64,000 nt of DNA from FEB-7 sp963698265 (GTDB lineage Bacteria > Pseudomonadota > Gammaproteobacteria > Burkholderiales > Usitatibacteraceae), in NCBI GenBank assembly GCA_963698265.1, contig CAVOQC010000002.1:186001-250000 (forward strand). Direction: 5' to 3'. Shown here piece after piece: positions 42,475 through 51,901 of this stretch. A program made the position numbers and the translations under genes. Under the pieces are notes generated by a model. That model was given only the letters and a program-made list of their open reading frames with translations. It did not search any database and had not been told where the DNA came from. Each line of letters begins with the position of its first letter. Positions within the stretch are counted from its first letter, which is position 1.

Positions 42475-43733
42475 TCGACGGCGCGCGCACGCCATTCCTC
42501 AAGGCGAAGAAGGGGCTCGGCCCCTTCTCCGGCTCGGACCTCGCGGTCGCCGCCGGGCGCCCGCTCATCGCCCGCCAGCCCTTCGACGCGACGGCTTTCG
42601 ACGAAGTCATCCTGGGCGCGGCCATGCCTTCGGCCGACGAGGCCAACATCGGCCGCGTGGTGTCGCTGCGACTCGGTTGCGGGGAGAAGGTCCCCGCGTG
42701 GACCGTCATGCGCAACTGCGCCTCGGGCATGCAGGCGATCGACACCGCGTACCTGAACATCCAGGTGGGGCGCTCGAGCCTGGTGCTCGCCGGCGGCACG
42801 GACGCCATGAGCCACGCGCCGCTGCTCTTCGGGCCGGCGATGGTGAACTGGCTGGCCGACTGGTACGCGGCGAAGTCCCTCGGGCAGCGGGCCGCGACTG
42901 CCGCGAAGTTCCGCCTCGCCTACCTCGCGCCGGTTATCGCCATCCTGCGCGGCCTGACCGACCCGGTGGTGAAGCTCTCCATGGGCTCGACCGCCGAGAT
43001 CGTCGCGCAGCGCTTTGGCATCACGCGACAGATGATGGACGAGTTCGCGGTGGAGTCGCACCGCCGCCTCGCGTTCGCCCAGGACAACGGGCACCTCGAG
43101 GAGATCGAGCCGATCTACGGCCCCGACGGGACGGTGTACGCGACCGACGACGGCCTGCGGCGCGATTCCGCGGTCGAGAAGCTCGCGAAACTGAAGCCCG
43201 TCTTCGACCGGACCTACGGCAACGTGACGCCGGGCAACAGCTCGCAGATCACCGACGGCGCGGCGATGCTCGTGCTGGCCGCCGAGGAGGTCGTGGACGA
43301 ATACGGCCTGACCAGCCTCGGACGCGTGGTCGACGCAAACTGGGGCGCGCTCGACCCTGCGGAAATGGGCCTCGGGCCGGTCCACGCGATCACGCCGATG
43401 CTCAAGCGAAACCGCCTCGGCTGGGACGACATCGACTGCGTGGAGGTGAACGAGGCGTTCGCCGCGCAGGTGCTCGGCTGCCTGGCCGCGTGGGAGAGCG
43501 ACGCGTACTGCAAGGAGCACTTCGGCCTCGACCGCGCCTTCGGACGGCTCGACCGGGGGAAGCTGAACGTCGATGGCGGCGCCATCGCGCTGGGCCATCC
43601 GATCGGCGCCTCGGGGGCGCGCGTGGTGCTGCACGCGCTGAAGGTGCTCGAGCGCACGGGTGGAAGGCGCGCCGTGGCCTCGCTGTGCATCGGCGGGGGG
43701 CAGGGCGGCGCCATGCTCCTCGAACGGCCCTGA
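42444..43733 (+). CDS. fadI: Acetyl-CoA C-acyltransferase (FadI-type thiolase)
   Basis: The 429-residue thiolase has the nucleophilic cysteine in MRNCASGMQAIDTAY, the GNSSQITDGAAM motif, the base-forming histidine in NVDGGAIALGHPIGASG, and the second cysteine in SLCIGGGQGG. It cleaves 3-ketoacyl-CoA with CoA. It lies between fadE and the bifunctional dehydrogenase. It differs from the FadA-type thiolase further right, so the window holds two thiolase types. Confidence 0.92.
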   Translation: MAAQSRRVHVVDGARTPFLKAKKGLGPFSGSDLAVAAGRPLIARQPFDATAFDEVILGAAMPSADEANIGRVVSLRLGCGEKVPAWTVMRNCASGMQAIDTAYLNIQVGRSSLVLAGGTDAMSHAPLLFGPAMVNWLADWYAAKSLGQRAATAAKFRLAYLAPVIAILRGLTDPVVKLSMGSTAEIVAQRFGITRQMMDEFAVESHRRLAFAQDNGHLEEIEPIYGPDGTVYATDDGLRRDSAVEKLAKLKPVFDRTYGNVTPGNSSQITDGAAMLVLAAEEVVDEYGLTSLGRVVDANWGALDPAEMGLGPVHAITPMLKRNRLGWDDIDCVEVNEAFAAQVLGCLAAWESDAYCKEHFGLDRAFGRLDRGKLNVDGGAIALGHPIGASGARVVLHALKVLERTGGRRAVASLCIGGGQGGAMLLERP

Positions 43734-43749
43734 AGAGACAAGGAAAGCC

Positions 43750-45801
43750 ATGGACCTGAAGCACTGGGATCTCGAAACCGACGCGCAGAGCCTCGCGTGG
43801 CTGCGGTTCGACCGCGCGGGCAGCGCGACCAACACCTTTTCGACGGAGGTGCTCCAGGAACTCGGCCGGATCGCCGACCACCTCGCGGCCATGCCGCCGA
43901 AGGGCCTCGCCATCCTCTCGGCGAAGGAAAACGGATTCGCGGCCGGGGCGGACATCGACGAGTTCACGAAGATCTCGAGCGCGGACGAGGCCATGGCCTT
44001 CACCACACTCGGCAACGAGGTCTTCGACAAGATCGCCGCACTCCCCTTTCCGACGCTCGCCATGATCCACGGCTTCTGCATGGGCGGCGGCACGGAGCTC
44101 TCGCTCGCCTGCCGCTACCGCATCGCGGACGACGGCCCGAAGACGCGCATGGCCCTTCCGGAAGTGCTGATCGGGATCGTGCCGGGATGGGGAGGTGCGA
44201 AGCGCCTGCCGCCGCTCGTCGGCGCCGCCAATGCCCTCGACCTCATGCTGACCGGGCGCGGCGTCGACGGCCGCCGCGCGAAGAAGATGGGGCTGGTGGA
44301 CGCGGTCACGCAGAAGCGCCACTTCGCCAACGCGGTGCGCATGTTCCTGGCGAGTCCGCCGCCGCCCCACAAGCCGCCGCTGTCCGCGGCCGTGACCGGC
44401 TGGCCGGTGGTGCGCTCCCTCGTCGCGTCGATGTCGAGGAAGCAGGTGGCGAAGAAGGCGCGCGCGGACCACTATCCCGCCCCCTACGCGATCATCGACC
44501 TGTGGAAGGACTTCGGCGGCGACGTGCGCAACGTCCCCGTCGACCATCCGGGGTCGATGGCGAGCCTTTTCGCGCACCCGACGACGCGAAACCTGATTCG
44601 CCTGTTCAAGCTCCAGGACCGGATGAAGGCCCTGGGCAAGCCCGGCGCGGAAGCGGACGCGCAGGAGGGCGCAGGCGTGGAGCCCGTGCGGCACCTGCAC
44701 GTGATCGGCGCCGGCGCGATGGGCGGCGACATCGCTGCGTGGTGCGCGCTGAAGGGCATCACCGTCACGCTCCAGGACCTCTCGCCTGACCGCATCGCCC
44801 CGGCGATCCAGCGCGCCCACGCCCTCTACCGGAAGCGCCTGAAGCAGCCGCACCTCGTCCAGGCGGCCTTCGACCGCCTCATTCCCGACGTGAAGGGAGA
44901 CGGCGTGGCCAAGGCGGACCTGATCATCGAGGCCATCGTCGAGAATGCGGAGATCAAGCGAAAGCTCTTCGCGGGCATCGAGCCGCGGATGAAGCCCGGG
45001 GCCATCCTCGCCTCGAACACCTCGAGCATCCCGCTCCAGGAGCTCTCCGGGGTCCTCAAGGCGCCGGATCGCCTCGTCGGCCTGCACTTCTTCAACCCCG
45101 TGGCGATGATGATGCTGGTCGAGATCGTGGAGGGCCCGCAGACGGCGCCCGCCGTGATGCTGGCCGGGCAGGCCTTCGCCCGGCAGATCGACAAGCTCCC
45201 GCTGCCCTGCAAGAGCGCGCCCGGCTTCCTCGTGAACCGCGTGCTCTCGCCCTACCTCATGGAAGCGATGCTCATGCTGGACGAAGGCGTGCCCGGCGAG
45301 ACGATCGACGCGGCCGCGAGGGACTTCGGCATGCCCATGGGCCCCATCGAGCTCGCCGACATGGTGGGCCTGGACATCTGCTGGGCCGTCGGGCAGGAGC
45401 TCGCGAAGCCGGGCATGCCGATCCCGAAGCGCCTGCAGGCCAACATCGAGGCGAAGCGCCTGGGCAAGAAGTCGGGACAGGGCTTCTACACGTGGGTGAA
45501 GGGCAAGCCCCGGAAATCGAGCGGGAGCGGCTCCGTGGACCTGAAGCCCCTCGCCGATCGCCTGGTGATCCCGGCGCTCAACGAGGCGGTGGCGTGCCTG
45601 CGCGAGAAGATCGTGACCGATGCGGACCTGTGCGACGCGGGCGTGATCTTCGGCACGGGCTTCGCGCCCCATCGCGGCGGGCCGATCTCCGCGATCCGGG
45701 AGCGCGGCAAGGAGTCGTGGCTGAAGACGATGGCCGAACTGCGCGCGAAGCACGGGGAGCGATTCGAGCCCGACACGGGCTGGGATGCCATTCCGGCGTG
45801 A
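43750..45801 (+). CDS. fadJ: Bifunctional enoyl-CoA hydratase/3-hydroxyacyl-CoA dehydrogenase (FadJ-type)
   Basis: The 683-residue protein has the crotonase domain first (AAGADIDEFTKI, GFCMGGGTELSLACRYRIA), and then the NAD-binding dehydrogenase (HVIGAGAMGGDIAAWCALKG at about 318) with LASNTSSIPLQELS and GLHFFNPVAMM. This hydratase-first order matches E. coli FadJ/FadB. It does the second and third steps of beta-oxidation. It pairs with the thiolase 16 bp upstream. Confidence 0.92.
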   Translation: MDLKHWDLETDAQSLAWLRFDRAGSATNTFSTEVLQELGRIADHLAAMPPKGLAILSAKENGFAAGADIDEFTKISSADEAMAFTTLGNEVFDKIAALPFPTLAMIHGFCMGGGTELSLACRYRIADDGPKTRMALPEVLIGIVPGWGGAKRLPPLVGAANALDLMLTGRGVDGRRAKKMGLVDAVTQKRHFANAVRMFLASPPPPHKPPLSAAVTGWPVVRSLVASMSRKQVAKKARADHYPAPYAIIDLWKDFGGDVRNVPVDHPGSMASLFAHPTTRNLIRLFKLQDRMKALGKPGAEADAQEGAGVEPVRHLHVIGAGAMGGDIAAWCALKGITVTLQDLSPDRIAPAIQRAHALYRKRLKQPHLVQAAFDRLIPDVKGDGVAKADLIIEAIVENAEIKRKLFAGIEPRMKPGAILASNTSSIPLQELSGVLKAPDRLVGLHFFNPVAMMMLVEIVEGPQTAPAVMLAGQAFARQIDKLPLPCKSAPGFLVNRVLSPYLMEAMLMLDEGVPGETIDAAARDFGMPMGPIELADMVGLDICWAVGQELAKPGMPIPKRLQANIEAKRLGKKSGQGFYTWVKGKPRKSSGSGSVDLKPLADRLVIPALNEAVACLREKIVTDADLCDAGVIFGTGFAPHRGGPISAIRERGKESWLKTMAELRAKHGERFEPDTGWDAIPA

Positions 45802-45853
45802 TGGGGGCCGGCCGACCACGGGCGCCCACCGCCCGCCGTTGCCGGATCGCAAG

Positions 45854-46318
45854 ATGAATCCGGCCCTCGCGCTCTGGCGCCGGATGGAAGGCGTGCCCTT
45901 CGGCAAGGCGATCTTCTCGCGCATCGTCTGCGCGAAGGCGCCCTACTTCGGCAGCATCCGTCCCCGGTTCGAGGAATTCCGACCGGGATTCGCGCGCGTG
46001 TCGATGCGCAAGCGCCGCGCGGTGACGAACCACATCGGCACGGTGCATGCGATCGCGATGTGCAACCTCGCGGAGCTCGCCGCGGGGACGATGACGGAGA
46101 TCACGATCCCGCCGGGCATGCGCTGGCTGCCCAGGGGCATGACCGTGGAGTACCTGAAGAAGGCGGAGACCGACATCGAGGCTTCCGCCGAAGTCGCGCG
46201 GATGGAGGAGGGCCCGGGCCGCGATGTTCCGGTGACCGTGGAGGTGAGGGACCGCGCCGGGGAAGTCGTGTGCCGCGCCGTCATCACGATGTGGGTCTCC
46301 CCGCGACGCAAGGCCTGA
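45854..46318 (+). CDS. DUF4442 hotdog-fold thioesterase-like protein
   Basis: The 154-residue protein has the DUF4442 signature NHIGTVHAIAMCNLAELAAG, a hotdog-fold motif, and a basic N-terminal helix. Relatives are thought to hydrolyse acyl-CoA. The ATG at 45854 gives the normal family length. The place between beta-oxidation genes supports an acyl-CoA substrate, but activity is inferred. Confidence 0.85.
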   Translation: MNPALALWRRMEGVPFGKAIFSRIVCAKAPYFGSIRPRFEEFRPGFARVSMRKRRAVTNHIGTVHAIAMCNLAELAAGTMTEITIPPGMRWLPRGMTVEYLKKAETDIEASAEVARMEEGPGRDVPVTVEVRDRAGEVVCRAVITMWVSPRRKA

Positions 46319-46322
46319 GGCG

Positions 46323-47177
46323 ATGGAGCTTCGCGACGCGGCGAGGGCCGCCGACGGCCATGAACTCGCGGTGACCCGATTCCCGGCCGAGGGCCGCGCC
46401 TGGGCCACGCTCCTTGTCGCGGGCGCCATGGGCGTGCGGCAGGATTTCTACGAGCCGCTGGCGCGCCACCTCGCGGAGCACGGCGTGCACGTCCTCACCT
46501 TCGACTATCGCGGCATGGGGGCTTCCCGCGGCGACGGCCTGCGGGGATTCGAGGCGGACATCACCACCTGGGCCGATTGCGACCTCGACGCGATGCTGCG
46601 CGAGGCGAGGTCCATGGACCCGGGACTTCCGGCCTTCGCGATCGGCCACAGCCTCGGCGGGCAGCTCTTCGGCGCGGTCGCGGAAACCGCGGGCCTGAAG
46701 GCGTTCGTGACCGTCACCGCGGGCTCCGGCTGGTACCGCCTGAACGAACGCATGCCGATTCAGGTGCGCATCTTCTGGTTCCTGGCGATCCCGGCGCTCA
46801 CCACGCTGTTCGGCTACTTTCCCGGAAGGCGGCTCGGGATGGTGGGCGACCTTCCGGCGGGTGTTGCGTGGCAGTGGAGGCGCTGGGCCACGCATCCTGA
46901 TTACCTCCTCAGCGAGGGCGAGGCCCTGCGCCGTCGCTTCGACGCGGTGACGATCCCGGTCCTGGGCTACTCCTTCACCGACGACGCGATGCTCACGCAA
47001 ACCGCCGTCGACCGGATGCACGGGTACTACCGCAACGCGCGCGTGGAGCGGCGCCATGTCGCGCCATCCGGCGCGGGTCGCGACCGCATCGGGCACCTCG
47101 GCTACTTCCTGCCGGCAAGCGGCGACAAGCTCTGGCACGACACGCTGGACTGGCTGCGCGGGAAGGCTGCCGCGTGA
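46323..47177 (+). CDS. Alpha/beta hydrolase
   Basis: The 284-residue protein has VLTFDYRGMGASRGDG, the elbow GHSLGGQLFG and a C-terminal histidine in RIGHLGYF. This matches the serine-aminopeptidase/YheT-like hydrolases annotated as predicted hydrolases. There is no signal peptide. It starts four bases after the DUF4442 stop and overlaps the acyl-CoA synthetase GTG (GTGA). A lipid-ester or thioester substrate is likely from context only. Confidence 0.85.
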   Translation: MELRDAARAADGHELAVTRFPAEGRAWATLLVAGAMGVRQDFYEPLARHLAEHGVHVLTFDYRGMGASRGDGLRGFEADITTWADCDLDAMLREARSMDPGLPAFAIGHSLGGQLFGAVAETAGLKAFVTVTAGSGWYRLNERMPIQVRIFWFLAIPALTTLFGYFPGRRLGMVGDLPAGVAWQWRRWATHPDYLLSEGEALRRRFDAVTIPVLGYSFTDDAMLTQTAVDRMHGYYRNARVERRHVAPSGAGRDRIGHLGYFLPASGDKLWHDTLDWLRGKAAA

Positions 47178-48994
47178 GCGCTCCCGGAGCCGCGGCCCGC
47201 CACGGGCGCCAGGTCCCCATCGGTGACGACGACACGATCGCGGACGCGTTCGCCGCGCGCGTCGCGCTCACGCCGCACGCGGTGGCCTACCGGGAGTTCG
47301 ACGCGGTCGCACAGGCGTGGAAGTCGCATACCTGGTCCGAGACCGCGGGCATGGTCTCGCGCGTGCGCGCCGCCTTCGCGGCCGAGGGACTGGAGCCCGG
47401 GGAGCGGGTGGCGATCATGCTGAGGAACGGCAAGGAATGGGTCTGGTTCGACCAGGGCGCCCTTGCCCAGGGCCTCGTCACCGTGCCCGTGTACGTCGAG
47501 GACCGGCCCGACAACATCGCCTACTGCCTGAACGACGCCGGCGTGAAGCTGCTCGTGGTCGAGGGCGAGGAGCACCTCTCGCGCCTGGCCGAAGTGCGCG
47601 ACCGGATGCCCGGGTTGAGGCGCATCGTGACCGCGAAGTCGACCGCAGCGACCGGCGACCCGGTGGTGCGCTCGCTCTCCGATTGGCTTCCCGCGACATC
47701 GCCGGAAGAAGCGCCGGCGCGCGTCGGTGCAGGCGCGCTCGCCACCATCGTCTACACGTCGGGCACCACGGGGCGCCCGAAGGGCGTGATGCTTTCGCAC
47801 CGCAACATGCTGCAGAACGTCCTGTCGGGCCTCGGCGGCATCGACGTGTACGCCGAGGACGTCTTCCTGTCCTTCCTGCCGCTCTCGCACATGTTCGAGC
47901 GCACGGTCGGCTACTACCTCACGATGGTCGCGGGCGCGCAGGTCGCCTTCGCGCGCTCGATCGCGCAGCTCTCCGAGGACTTCCGGATCGTGCGGCCCAC
48001 GGCGATCGTGTCCGTGCCCCGGATCTACGAGCGCCTGCACGCGGCGATCCAGGGCCAGCTTGAGGAGGCCTCGGGAGCGAAGCGGCGCCTTTTCGACTTC
48101 GCCACCCGCACGGGCTGGAGCCTGTTCGAGTGGCGGCAGGGGCGGGGGCCGTGGAAGCCCGCGTTTCTCCTCTGGCCCGCCCTGCGGGCGCTCGTGGCCG
48201 CCCGGCTCCTCGACCGGCTCGGCGGGAGGCTGCGCATCGCGGTGAGCGGGGGCGCGGCGCTCAATCCGCGGATCGCGAGGACCTTCATCGGCCTGGGCCT
48301 GCCGATCTGCCAGGGCTACGGGCTCACGGAGGCCTCGCCCGTGGTCTCGGTGAACCGGCTCGAGAAGAACGATCCCGCCTCCATCGGCGCCGTCCTGCCC
48401 GGGATCGAGGTCGCCTTCGGCGAGAACGGCGTCCTGCGCGTGCGCGGCCCCAACGTCATGATGGGCTACTGGAACAATCCCGAGGCCACCGCGCAGGTCC
48501 TGGACGATGCCGGCTGGCTCGATACCGGCGACCAGGCAAAGCTCGAGAACGGCCTTCTCTACATCACCGGGCGCATCAAGGAGATCATCGTCATGGCCAA
48601 CGGCGAGAAGGTGCCGCCCGTGGACATGGAGCTCGCCATCCAGCTCGATCCGCTCCTGGAGCAGGCGCTCGTGGTGGGCGAGGGCAAACCCTTTCTCGGC
48701 GCCCTGGTCGTCGTCGATCGCGACGCGTGGCAGGCGACCGCGCAGGCGAACGGCCTGCCGGCCGATCCCGCTGGCGAAGGCAGGGAACGGGCGGAGAAAT
48801 TCGTGCTCGCGCGGATCGCGGAGCAGCTGCACGAGTTTCCCGGCTACGCGCAGGTTCGCCGCGTAGCCCTCCTCGCCGACGGCTGGACCGTGGACAACGG
48901 CCTGCTCACGCCGACGCTCAAGCCGAAGCGCACCCGGATCCTCGAGCAGAACCGTGCGCTCCTCGCGGACCTCTACCGGGGCCACGGGACGTGA
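47174..48994 (+). CDS. fadD: Long-chain acyl-CoA synthetase (AMP-forming)
   Basis: The 606-residue ANL-family enzyme has the P-loop TIVYTSGTTGRPKGVMLSHR, the adenylate motif CQGYGLTEASPVVSVN and the hinge ITGRIKEIIVMANGEKV. It activates fatty acids to acyl-CoA for beta-oxidation. The size and motifs are nearer to the FAA/long-chain-ligase (AMP-dependent forming, 'FadD15-like') branch than to E. coli FadD. The GTG start overlaps the hydrolase stop. Confidence 0.9.
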   Translation: MSAPGAAARHGRQVPIGDDDTIADAFAARVALTPHAVAYREFDAVAQAWKSHTWSETAGMVSRVRAAFAAEGLEPGERVAIMLRNGKEWVWFDQGALAQGLVTVPVYVEDRPDNIAYCLNDAGVKLLVVEGEEHLSRLAEVRDRMPGLRRIVTAKSTAATGDPVVRSLSDWLPATSPEEAPARVGAGALATIVYTSGTTGRPKGVMLSHRNMLQNVLSGLGGIDVYAEDVFLSFLPLSHMFERTVGYYLTMVAGAQVAFARSIAQLSEDFRIVRPTAIVSVPRIYERLHAAIQGQLEEASGAKRRLFDFATRTGWSLFEWRQGRGPWKPAFLLWPALRALVAARLLDRLGGRLRIAVSGGAALNPRIARTFIGLGLPICQGYGLTEASPVVSVNRLEKNDPASIGAVLPGIEVAFGENGVLRVRGPNVMMGYWNNPEATAQVLDDAGWLDTGDQAKLENGLLYITGRIKEIIVMANGEKVPPVDMELAIQLDPLLEQALVVGEGKPFLGALVVVDRDAWQATAQANGLPADPAGEGRERAEKFVLARIAEQLHEFPGYAQVRRVALLADGWTVDNGLLTPTLKPKRTRILEQNRALLADLYRGHGT

Positions 48995-48999
48995 TGGAG

Positions 49000-49005
49000 T
49001 AGAAT
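49000..49005 (+). promoter_or_regulatory. -10 element of the thioesterase-fadBA promoter
   Basis: TAGAAT directly abuts the palindromic operator. Transcription would start near 49012, inside the operator, about 14 bases before the ATG of the thioesterase gene. No good -35 is seen. Confidence 0.5.
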
Positions 49006-49020
49006 CAAACGCTCGTTTGA
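49005..49020. promoter_or_regulatory. PsrA-type operator at the thioesterase-fadBA promoter
   Basis: TCAAACGCTCGTTTGA has the same seven-base arms (TCAAACG/CGTTTGA) as the operator at 39155, with CT instead of AG at the centre. It overlaps the -10 and start region of the promoter, so a bound repressor would block it. It links the PsrA-like regulator to genes 10 kb away. Confidence 0.75.
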
Positions 49021-49025
49021 AACCC

Positions 49026-49430
49026 ATGCACGCCGACCTCCCCCAGGGCGAGCAGCCCGTCCTTCGCATCATCCCCATGCCGGCGGATACGAACGCGCAC
49101 GGCACGATCTTCGGGGGCTGGGTGATGGCGCAGGTGGACCTCGCCGGAAGCGTGCCGGCCTACGAGCGCGCGCAGGGGCCCATCGTGACCGTGGCGGTGA
49201 ATTCCTTCCTCTTCAAGGAGCCGGTCTTCGTGGGCGACCTCGTGAGCTTCTACGCGAGAGTCGCGAAGGTGGGCCGCACTTCCGTCACGGTCGACGTCGA
49301 GGTCTTCGCGCACCGCGGGCGCGACGGCCGCACCGACGCCGTGAAGGTCACCGAGGCGCAGCTCACCTACGTGGCCATCGACGCCGCGCGCCGCCCGCGA
49401 CCGATCCCCGGCGGCATGGAGAAGGCCTGA
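49026..49430 (+). CDS. Acyl-CoA thioesterase, YciA-like hotdog protein
   Basis: The 134-residue protein has the hotdog acyl-CoA thioesterase signature DTNAHGTIFGGWVMAQVDLA and VAVNSFLFKEPVFVGD. YciA-type enzymes hydrolyse a range of acyl-CoAs and may release CoA when beta-oxidation is overloaded. It is the first gene after the PsrA-type operator, and fadB follows 61 bp later. Confidence 0.92.
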   Translation: MHADLPQGEQPVLRIIPMPADTNAHGTIFGGWVMAQVDLAGSVPAYERAQGPIVTVAVNSFLFKEPVFVGDLVSFYARVAKVGRTSVTVDVEVFAHRGRDGRTDAVKVTEAQLTYVAIDAARRPRPIPGGMEKA

Positions 49431-49491
49431 GCCGCGCCGCAACCCTTTCGAAACCCAACCCGCCCGGGCGGGAGAGCACCAGGAGAGCCCC

Positions 49492-51858
49492 GTGTCCACA
49501 TTCATCGTCCGCAAGGCCGCCGTCCTCGGCGCCGGCGTCATGGGCGCGCAGATCGCCGCGCACCTCGCGAATGCCGGCGTGCAGCCGGTCCTCTTCGACC
49601 TGGCCGCCGAGGGCCGCGACAAGAACGCCATCGTGCGCAAGGCACTCGAGGGGCTCGCGAAGCTCGAGCCCAGCCCGCTTGCGGTGAAGTCGGTCGCCGG
49701 GCACATCACGCCCGCCAACTACGACGAGCACCTGGAACTTCTCGCCGGATGCGACCTGGTCATCGAGGCGATCAGCGAGCGCATGGACTGGAAGAAGGCG
49801 CTCTTCGACAAGGTGGCGCCCCATCTCGCGCCCCACGCGATCTTCGCGTCCAACACCTCGGGACTCTCGATCACGGAGCTCTCGGACGTGCTGCCGAAGG
49901 CGATCCGCCCGCGCTTCTGCGGCATCCACTTCTTCAACCCCCCGCGCTACATGCGCCTGGTGGAGATCATCCCGACGGCCGCGACGGACCCGGCGGTCGT
50001 CGACGATCTCGAGGCCTTCCTCACGACCACGCTCGGCAAGGGGGTCGTGCGCGCCCGCGACACGCCCAACTTCGTCGCCAATCGCGTGGGGGTCTTCTCG
50101 ATGCTCGCGACGATGCACCACACGCTCGCGTTCAAGCTGGGCTTCGACGAGGTGGACGCGCTCACCGGTCCCGCCATCGGCCGCGCCAAGAGCGCCACCT
50201 ATCGCACCGCGGACGTGGTGGGCCTGGACACGATGGCGCACGTCGTGAAGACGATGGCGGATACGCTGCCGGCCGACCCGTGGCATCCGCACTACAAGGC
50301 GCCGGAGTGGCTTTCCGCGCTCATCGCCAAGGGCGCGCTGGGCCAGAAGACGCGCGCCGGGATCTTCGTGAAGAAGGGCAAGGAGATCCACGTCCTCGAC
50401 CTCGGCAAGCAGGATTACCGGCCCGCGGCCGGCGCCGTCGCCGAGGAGGTCCAGGCGATCCTCAAGGAGAGGGATCCCGCGAAGCAGTTCGCGAAGCTGC
50501 GCGCTTCCGAGCATCCCCAGGCGCAGTTCCTGTGGGCCATCTTCCGCGACGTCTTCCACTACAGCGCGGTGCATCTCGCCGAGATCGCCCACTGCGCGCG
50601 CGACGTGGACTTCGCCATCCGCTGGGGGTTCGGCTGGAAGCTCGGTCCCTTCGAGCTGTGGCAGGCCGCAGGCTGGCAGACGGTGGCCGGCTGGATCGCC
50701 GAGGACATCGCGGCCGGCAAGACCCTCGCGAAGGCGCCGCTGCCGGGATGGGTCACGGACGGGAGAAAGGGCGTCCACGGGCCAGACGGCTCGTATTCGG
50801 CGTCCGGCAACGCGATGCAGTCGCGCTCGAAGCTCCCGGTCTACGCGCGCCAGCTCTTCCCCGAACTCGTGCTGGGCGAGAAGCCGGCCGAGCGCGGCAC
50901 CACCGTCTTCGAGGACGAGGGCGTGCGCATGTGGCACCAGGGCGACGGCATCGCGATCGTCTCCTTCAAGAGCAAGATGCACTCGCTCGGAACGGAAGTG
51001 CTCGCGGGGCTGAACCGAGCCCTCGACGAGGCCGAAGGCGGCTACGACGCCCTCGTCATCTGGCACGAGGCGCCCTTCGCGGTGGGTGCCAACCTCAAGG
51101 CCGCGCTCGAATCCCTCAAGGCCGGCAAGTTCGACGAGTTCGAGCAGATGGTCGCGCTCTTCCAGCGCACCTCGCAGCGGCTCAAGTACAGCCCGGTGCC
51201 GACGGTCGCCGCCGTGGAGGGCCTGGCGCTCGGCGGCGGCTGCGAATTCGTGATGCATGCGCAGCGCGTGGTCGCCGCGATCGAGAGCTACATCGGCCTC
51301 GTGGAGGTCGGCGTGGGCCTGCTGCCGGCGGGCGCGGGGCTGAAGGAACTCGCCCTGCGCGCCAATGCCTGGGCCAAGGGAGGAGACGCCTTTCCGGAGC
51401 TCGGGCGCCTCTTCCGGCAGGTGGCGATGGCGGAGGTCTCGAAGAGCGCGGAGCACGCGCGGGAGCTGGGATACCTCAAGCCCGCCGACGTGGTGGTCTT
51501 CCATCCCGCGGAACTGCTCTACGTCGCGAAGCAGCAGGCGCGCGCCATGGCCGAGTCGGGCCACCGCCCGCCGCTCGCGCCGACCGGCATCCCCGTCGCG
51601 GGGACGACCGGGATCGCCACGCTCAAGATGATGCTGGTGAACATGAAGGAGGGCGGCTTCATCTCCGGGCACGACTACGAGATCGGCTCGCGGATCGCCA
51701 CGGTGATCTGCGGTGGCGAAGTCGAGCCCGGGAGCCTCGTGGACGAGAAGTGGCTGCTCGATCTCGAGCGCCACCATTTCGTGGAGCTCGCGAAGACCGA
51801 GAAGACGCAGGCCCGGATCGAGCACATGCTCAAGACCGGCAAGCCGCTCAGGAACTGA
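49492..51858 (+). CDS. fadB: 3-hydroxyacyl-CoA dehydrogenase/enoyl-CoA hydratase (dehydrogenase-first type)
   Basis: The 788-residue protein starts with the NAD-binding motif AAVLGAGVMGAQIAAHLANA, LEAFLTTTLGKG and GIHFFNPPRYM, and carries the crotonase domain in the C-terminal third (VEGLALGGGCEFVMHAQRVV). This order is reversed compared with E. coli FadB and with the FadJ-type protein at 43750, and matches the Bacillus FadN type. The start is GTG 49492. A CAGGAG site lies eight bases upstream. It is followed by fadA after 43 bp. Confidence 0.93.
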   Translation: MSTFIVRKAAVLGAGVMGAQIAAHLANAGVQPVLFDLAAEGRDKNAIVRKALEGLAKLEPSPLAVKSVAGHITPANYDEHLELLAGCDLVIEAISERMDWKKALFDKVAPHLAPHAIFASNTSGLSITELSDVLPKAIRPRFCGIHFFNPPRYMRLVEIIPTAATDPAVVDDLEAFLTTTLGKGVVRARDTPNFVANRVGVFSMLATMHHTLAFKLGFDEVDALTGPAIGRAKSATYRTADVVGLDTMAHVVKTMADTLPADPWHPHYKAPEWLSALIAKGALGQKTRAGIFVKKGKEIHVLDLGKQDYRPAAGAVAEEVQAILKERDPAKQFAKLRASEHPQAQFLWAIFRDVFHYSAVHLAEIAHCARDVDFAIRWGFGWKLGPFELWQAAGWQTVAGWIAEDIAAGKTLAKAPLPGWVTDGRKGVHGPDGSYSASGNAMQSRSKLPVYARQLFPELVLGEKPAERGTTVFEDEGVRMWHQGDGIAIVSFKSKMHSLGTEVLAGLNRALDEAEGGYDALVIWHEAPFAVGANLKAALESLKAGKFDEFEQMVALFQRTSQRLKYSPVPTVAAVEGLALGGGCEFVMHAQRVVAAIESYIGLVEVGVGLLPAGAGLKELALRANAWAKGGDAFPELGRLFRQVAMAEVSKSAEHARELGYLKPADVVVFHPAELLYVAKQQARAMAESGHRPPLAPTGIPVAGTTGIATLKMMLVNMKEGGFISGHDYEIGSRIATVICGGEVEPGSLVDEKWLLDLERHHFVELAKTEKTQARIEHMLKTGKPLRN

Positions 51859-51901
51859 AGATCGAACGCGGCCGCGCCGCGCCATTCGAGAGGAGAAGGA
51901 A

